From 66-474 sp035281745 (GTDB lineage: Bacteria > Pseudomonadota > Gammaproteobacteria > Xanthomonadales > Rhodanobacteraceae), in the NCBI GenBank assembly GCA_035281745.1, contig DATEDI010000026.1, positions 186,001-250,000 of the forward strand: DNA of 64,000 nt, written 5' to 3'. The notes under the pieces were generated by a model that was given only the letters and a program-made list of their open reading frames with translations, made no database searches and was not told the DNA's origin. Made by a program: the position numbers and the translations under genes. Each line of letters starts with the position of its first letter. Position 1 is the first letter of the stretch. This document shows, piece by piece, positions 61,219 through 64,000 of the stretch.

Positions 61219-61623
61219 TCATTTGTCGGCCACGACGTGCTGCCGGATCGCATCCAGCAATTCGTCGCGGGTGAAAGGTTTGGTGAGGTATTGCTCGGAA
61301 CCCACGATCCGTCCGCGCGCCTTGTCGAACAGACCGTCCTTGGAGGACAGCATGATCACGGGCGTGGAGCGGAACACGTGGTTGTTCTTGATCAGCGCGC
61401 AGGTCTGATAACCGTCCAGCCGCGGCATCATGATGTCCACGAAGATGATGTCGGGACGCAGATCGGAGATCTTGGCCAGCGCCTCGAAGCCGTCCACGGC
61501 GGTCAACACCTCGGCCCCCTCCTTTTTGAGCAGGGTCTCGGCGGTACGGCGGATGGTCTTCGAGTCATCGATGACCATCACCTTCAATCCGGCAAGGCCA
61601 TCGTGGTTGACGTTTTCGTTCAC
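61219..61623 (-). CDS. pilG: Single-domain response regulator PilG
   Basis: PilG is the CheY-like regulator that promotes pilus extension. It has 134 residues from a GTG at 61621-61623, the standard PilG length (about 135). MVIDDSKTIRRTAETLLKKE, the acceptor Asp in IIFVDIMMPRLDGYQ near residue 57, IMLSSKDGLFDKARGR and YLTKPFTRDE are near-identical to xanthomonad and Pseudomonas PilG. GAGGTGG about 11 bases upstream supports the GTG start; the longer open frame upstream lacks resemblance. It is the first gene of the Pil-Chp transcript. Confidence 0.96.
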   Translation of the reverse strand: MNENVNHDGLAGLKVMVIDDSKTIRRTAETLLKKEGAEVLTAVDGFEALAKISDLRPDIIFVDIMMPRLDGYQTCALIKNNHVFRSTPVIMLSSKDGLFDKARGRIVGSEQYLTKPFTRDELLDAIRQHVVADK

Positions 61624-61905
61624 GGTCAGGGTTCCACCTCGTCGGGAGGCGGTGAGACTCCATGCAACATGGATGCCACACCGCATGCCACTGTGACGGC
61701 CGTCACGTTCGATCCCGAACCCGATCCCCCTGCGATTCGCCCCCCTGCGGACGAACCCGGATGCCTTCCGTCAAGGCAAAGCCGTCTGTGTGCCAAGATA
61801 CACCATGCGCGCCCCGTTTCGATGTGACGCCCTGCGCTTTGCCTGCATGGCGCCATCGCAGCATCCCGGCCGCTCCGCCAAACCACTGATCGATAGCCCT
61901 AGCCC
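61624..61905. other. Divergent promoter region between pilG and gshB
   Basis: The 282 bases hold a CRP/Clp-like palindrome at 61692-61707 and no supported gene. Promoters for both directions must lie here; I could not define them with confidence. Confidence 0.5.
61692..61707. promoter_or_regulatory. CRP/Clp-like palindrome upstream of pilG
   Basis: TGTGA-CGGCCG-TCACG matches nine of ten conserved positions of the CRP/Clp site. It lies 69 bases upstream of the pilG start and 199 bases upstream of gshB. In xanthomonads Clp responds to cyclic di-GMP and controls motility and pilus genes, so this is a sensible place for a site. Confidence 0.5.
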
Positions 61906-62874
61906 ATGAACCCGACTGTTGCGGTGCTGATGGATCCCATCGGCACGATCCACCCCGCAAAAGACACCACGCTGGCCTTGCTGCTGGAAGCGCAGCGCCG
62001 CGGCCATGCATTGCGTTACATGCTGCAGGGCGACCTCGCCGTGCGCGACGGCGTGGCTTGGGCGCGGCTGGCACCGCTGGACGTGCGGGACGACACGAGC
62101 GACTGGTTCACGCTGGGCGAGGCGCATTGGCAGCCGCTGGCGGATGGCATCGACATCGTGCTGGCGCGCAAGGATCCGCCGTTCGATGCGCAGTTCCTGT
62201 ACGACACGCTGGTACTCGATCTCGCCGCACGCGCCGGCGTGCGCGTCATCAACAATCCGCAGGCGCTGCGTGACTACAATGAAAAGCTCGCGGCGCAATG
62301 GTTTCCGCAGTGTTGCGCGCCGGCACTGGTGGCCCGCGACCGCGAGGAACTGCGCCGCTTCGCGCGCGAACACGGCGAAGTAGTGCTGAAGCCACTCGAC
62401 GGCATGGGCGGACGGGGCATCTTCAGGTCGCGCGGCGATGATCCGAACCTCAACTCGATCCTTGAAACGCTGGCCGACGACGATCGCCGTTTCGTGATGG
62501 CGCAGAAGTTCATCCCCGCAATCAGCAAGGGCGACAAGCGCATCCTGATGGTGGATGGCGAGCCCATTCCCTACGCGCTGGCGCGCATCCCTCAGGGCAC
62601 CGACTTCCGCGGCAACCTCGCCGCCGGCGGCCGCGGCGTCGGACAACCGCTTTCCGATCGCGACCGCTGGATCGCAAACGAAGTGGGCCCGGAACTGGCG
62701 CGGCGCGGCATCCTGTTCGCCGGCCTGGACGTGATCGGCGATTACCTCACCGAAGTCAACGTCACCTCGCCTACCTGCGCGCGCGAACTGGATGCGCAAT
62801 TCGGCTTGAACATCGCGGGGACGGTGTTCGATGCGATCGAGGCCGTGGACCCATCGGGGACCGATCGACCGTGA
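61906..62874 (+). CDS. gshB: Glutathione synthetase
   Basis: GshB joins gamma-glutamylcysteine and glycine using ATP. The 322 residues have the family N-terminus (VAVLMDPIGTIHPAKDTTLA) and the ATP-grasp region (VVLKPLDGMGGRGIF, FIPAISKGDKRILMVDGEP, then GLDVIGDYLTEVNVTSPT). It is divergent from pilG and just upstream of a TonB-like gene, the usual neighbourhood in xanthomonads and Pseudomonas. Its stop codon overlaps the next start by four bases. Confidence 0.97.
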   Translation: MNPTVAVLMDPIGTIHPAKDTTLALLLEAQRRGHALRYMLQGDLAVRDGVAWARLAPLDVRDDTSDWFTLGEAHWQPLADGIDIVLARKDPPFDAQFLYDTLVLDLAARAGVRVINNPQALRDYNEKLAAQWFPQCCAPALVARDREELRRFAREHGEVVLKPLDGMGGRGIFRSRGDDPNLNSILETLADDDRRFVMAQKFIPAISKGDKRILMVDGEPIPYALARIPQGTDFRGNLAAGGRGVGQPLSDRDRWIANEVGPELARRGILFAGLDVIGDYLTEVNVTSPTCARELDAQFGLNIAGTVFDAIEAVDPSGTDRP

Positions 62875-63776
62875 ACGCCGTCGTCGCGGGCGCACATGCA
62901 CGCGTCGATCCGAACCGGATCGGCGTCGCGCTGTTGTTCTCGCTGATGCTGCACGGCATCGTGATCCTGGGCATCGGCTTCCATTTTGCGAAACCTGCAC
63001 CGAGCCTGCCGACGCTGGACGTCACCCTGATCAACACCTCGAATTCCGAAACGCCGAACAAGGCGGATTTCCTCGCGCAAGCCAACAACGCCGGGGGCGG
63101 CAACAGCGACAAAGCGCATCGGCCGGGTGCGCCGGTTTCGGGACCGCTCCCCGTCACGCAGGCCGGCGCCGCGCCAGTGCCGATGATGCCGTCGTCGCCG
63201 GCGCAGCAGGTTGCCAGCGGTCCGCACATCCTCACCACCACCGGACGCGCGGACACCCGCGTCGCCAGCGAGCGCAACACCCGCGACCAGCCGCAGCCCG
63301 ACCGGCAAGTGTCGTCGCTGCCCGTGCCACAGCGGATGGAAATGGCGCGGCTTGCCCAGGAAGTGCGCAACGAACAGGAGGCCTACGCACGCCGCCCGCG
63401 CCGCAAGTACATCTCCGCCAACACCCGCAGCGTCGCATACGCCGCGTACCAGGTCGCCTGGGTGCATCGCATCGAACGGATCGGCAACCTCAACTATCCG
63501 GATGCCGCGCGTCTGGGCCACCTGCACGGTGACCTGATCCTTACCGTGGTGCTGACGCCCGACGGCCACGTGCGTGAAGTCACCGTCAACCACAGCTCCG
63601 GGCATCGCGTACTGGACGATGCCGCGGTGCGCATCGTGCACCTGGCCGCGCCGTTCCCGCCGATACCCGTCGAAAAGGATGCCGCGGGCCACCGTGTCAC
63701 CGAACTCGTGATCACGCGCACATGGCAATTCCTGCCTGGTAATCATCTTCAGACACGCGCGACCGAATTGCGCTGA
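62871..63776 (+). CDS. TonB-like energy transducer
   Basis: This 301-residue protein starts at a GTG (62871) overlapping gshB. A single membrane helix at about residues 17-37 (RIGVALLFSLMLHGIVIL) is followed by a periplasmic linker rich in Gly, Pro and Gln. The C-terminal domain has the YPDAARLGHLHGDLILTVV and NHSSGHRVLDDAAVRIVHLA segments of TonB. It lacks a long proline-rich EPEP/KPKP spacer. In this position next to gshB such a TonB3-type protein has been linked to twitching motility in Pseudomonas, so it could work with the pilus genes nearby. That is inference. Confidence 0.87.
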   Translation: MNAVVAGAHARVDPNRIGVALLFSLMLHGIVILGIGFHFAKPAPSLPTLDVTLINTSNSETPNKADFLAQANNAGGGNSDKAHRPGAPVSGPLPVTQAGAAPVPMMPSSPAQQVASGPHILTTTGRADTRVASERNTRDQPQPDRQVSSLPVPQRMEMARLAQEVRNEQEAYARRPRRKYISANTRSVAYAAYQVAWVHRIERIGNLNYPDAARLGHLHGDLILTVVLTPDGHVREVTVNHSSGHRVLDDAAVRIVHLAAPFPPIPVEKDAAGHRVTELVITRTWQFLPGNHLQTRATELR

Positions 63777-63800
63777 CGTTGTGATTGGCAGCGCTACAAT
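63774..63800 (+). promoter_or_regulatory. Predicted promoter of the algH gene
   Basis: CTGACG, 16 bases, then TACAAT resembles a sigma-70 promoter. The -10 ends at 63800 and the ATG begins at 63807, so transcription from it would start almost at the ATG. That would give a leaderless or near-leaderless mRNA. Confidence 0.5.
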
Positions 63801-63806
63801 TGGCGC

Positions 63807-64000
63807 ATGGCAAAATCCTCCGACAAGGACCCGAACGCGCGCGACAAACCCGACTCCGCGGGCAAACGGCCGGCACGCCGCAAACGCGGCCAGCATGGCG
63901 GCGCCACGGCCACGCAATCCATCGAGCGTTTGGGTGCGGCGGGCGCACAGATGCTTACCGGCCATTTCCTCATCGCCATGCCCGGCATGGGCGATCCCAA
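63807..64000 (+). CDS. algH: YqgE/AlgH family protein (UPF0301), N-terminal part, truncated by the window edge
   Basis: The frame runs 64 codons to the end of the window. The conserved family N-terminus, LTGHFLIAMPGMGDP, begins near residue 50. Before it lies a basic, Lys/Arg/Ala-rich stretch (KSSDKDPNARDKPDSAGKRP and on) that is not usual in the family, where the conserved part normally starts within the first few residues. A start at ATG 63951 would give the normal short N-terminus. AlgH-type proteins lie near gshB and the pilus sensory genes in Pseudomonas and xanthomonads, matching this position. Confidence 0.88.
   Translation, partial: MAKSSDKDPNARDKPDSAGKRPARRKRGQHGGATATQSIERLGAAGAQMLTGHFLIAMPGMGDP

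Overview
The window reads as chromosome of a high-GC gammaproteobacterium of the Xanthomonadales (Lysobacterales). A Rhodanobacter/Dyella-type relative is the best guess. This rests on protein resemblance, on the pilA..pilB-pilC-pilD..coaE order, on the gshB-pilG-pilH-pilI-pilJ-chpA order, and on dense intergenic palindromes of the xanthomonad kind. No rRNA, tRNA, CRISPR array, phage or intact insertion sequence was found.

Layout. 1-303 is the start of a dTDP-glucose 4,6-dehydratase gene that runs off the left edge. 1245-19599 is a type IV pilus biogenesis region. It holds pilA (with a sigma-54-type promoter and a terminator), then about 10 kb of glycan genes, then pilB, pilC, pilD, a phosphoethanolamine-transferase-like membrane enzyme and coaE. 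The glycan genes are a GT-C/TPR membrane glycosyltransferase, a DegT aminotransferase, a Wzx-like flippase, an FkbM methyltransferase, three GT4 enzymes and one GT2 enzyme. Because this set lies between pilA and pilB, a role in building a glycan for the pilin or the cell surface is a reasonable inference. 19948-22336 is thyA-folA-Nudix/ThiE, followed by a POT peptide transporter. 24266-32132 is an MdtABC-like RND efflux set. 32252-40867 is mostly housekeeping: proC, yggT, a BtuF-like protein, pdxH, an orphan response regulator, dodecin, an inositol-monophosphatase family gene, bioA, a small secreted protein, rsmE and a SnoaL-like protein. 40937-49063 is a phzF-like gene and a second tripartite RND pump with a divergent LysR regulator. 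49073-61623 is the Pil-Chp chemosensory cluster with a pirin gene at its end. 61906-64000 is gshB, a TonB-like gene and the start of algH.

How the genes work together. PilA is the pilin, PilD the prepilin peptidase, PilB the extension ATPase and PilC the platform protein. PilG/H/I/J with ChpA would control pilus activity. The Chp set has no pilK (CheR) gene, and the protein in the ChpB position lacks the CheB methylesterase domain, so receptor methylation appears to be missing locally.

Most unusual feature. Several families of palindromic repeats sit between genes and have also been taken into genes. Two unrelated families are inserted in frame into one GT-C glycosyltransferase. Others supply the N- or C-terminal codons of the sulfatase-fold enzyme, an RND adaptor and coaE, and one hairpin directly abuts the folA start codon. 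Most long open frames on the strand opposite these genes are high-GC shadows and were left out.
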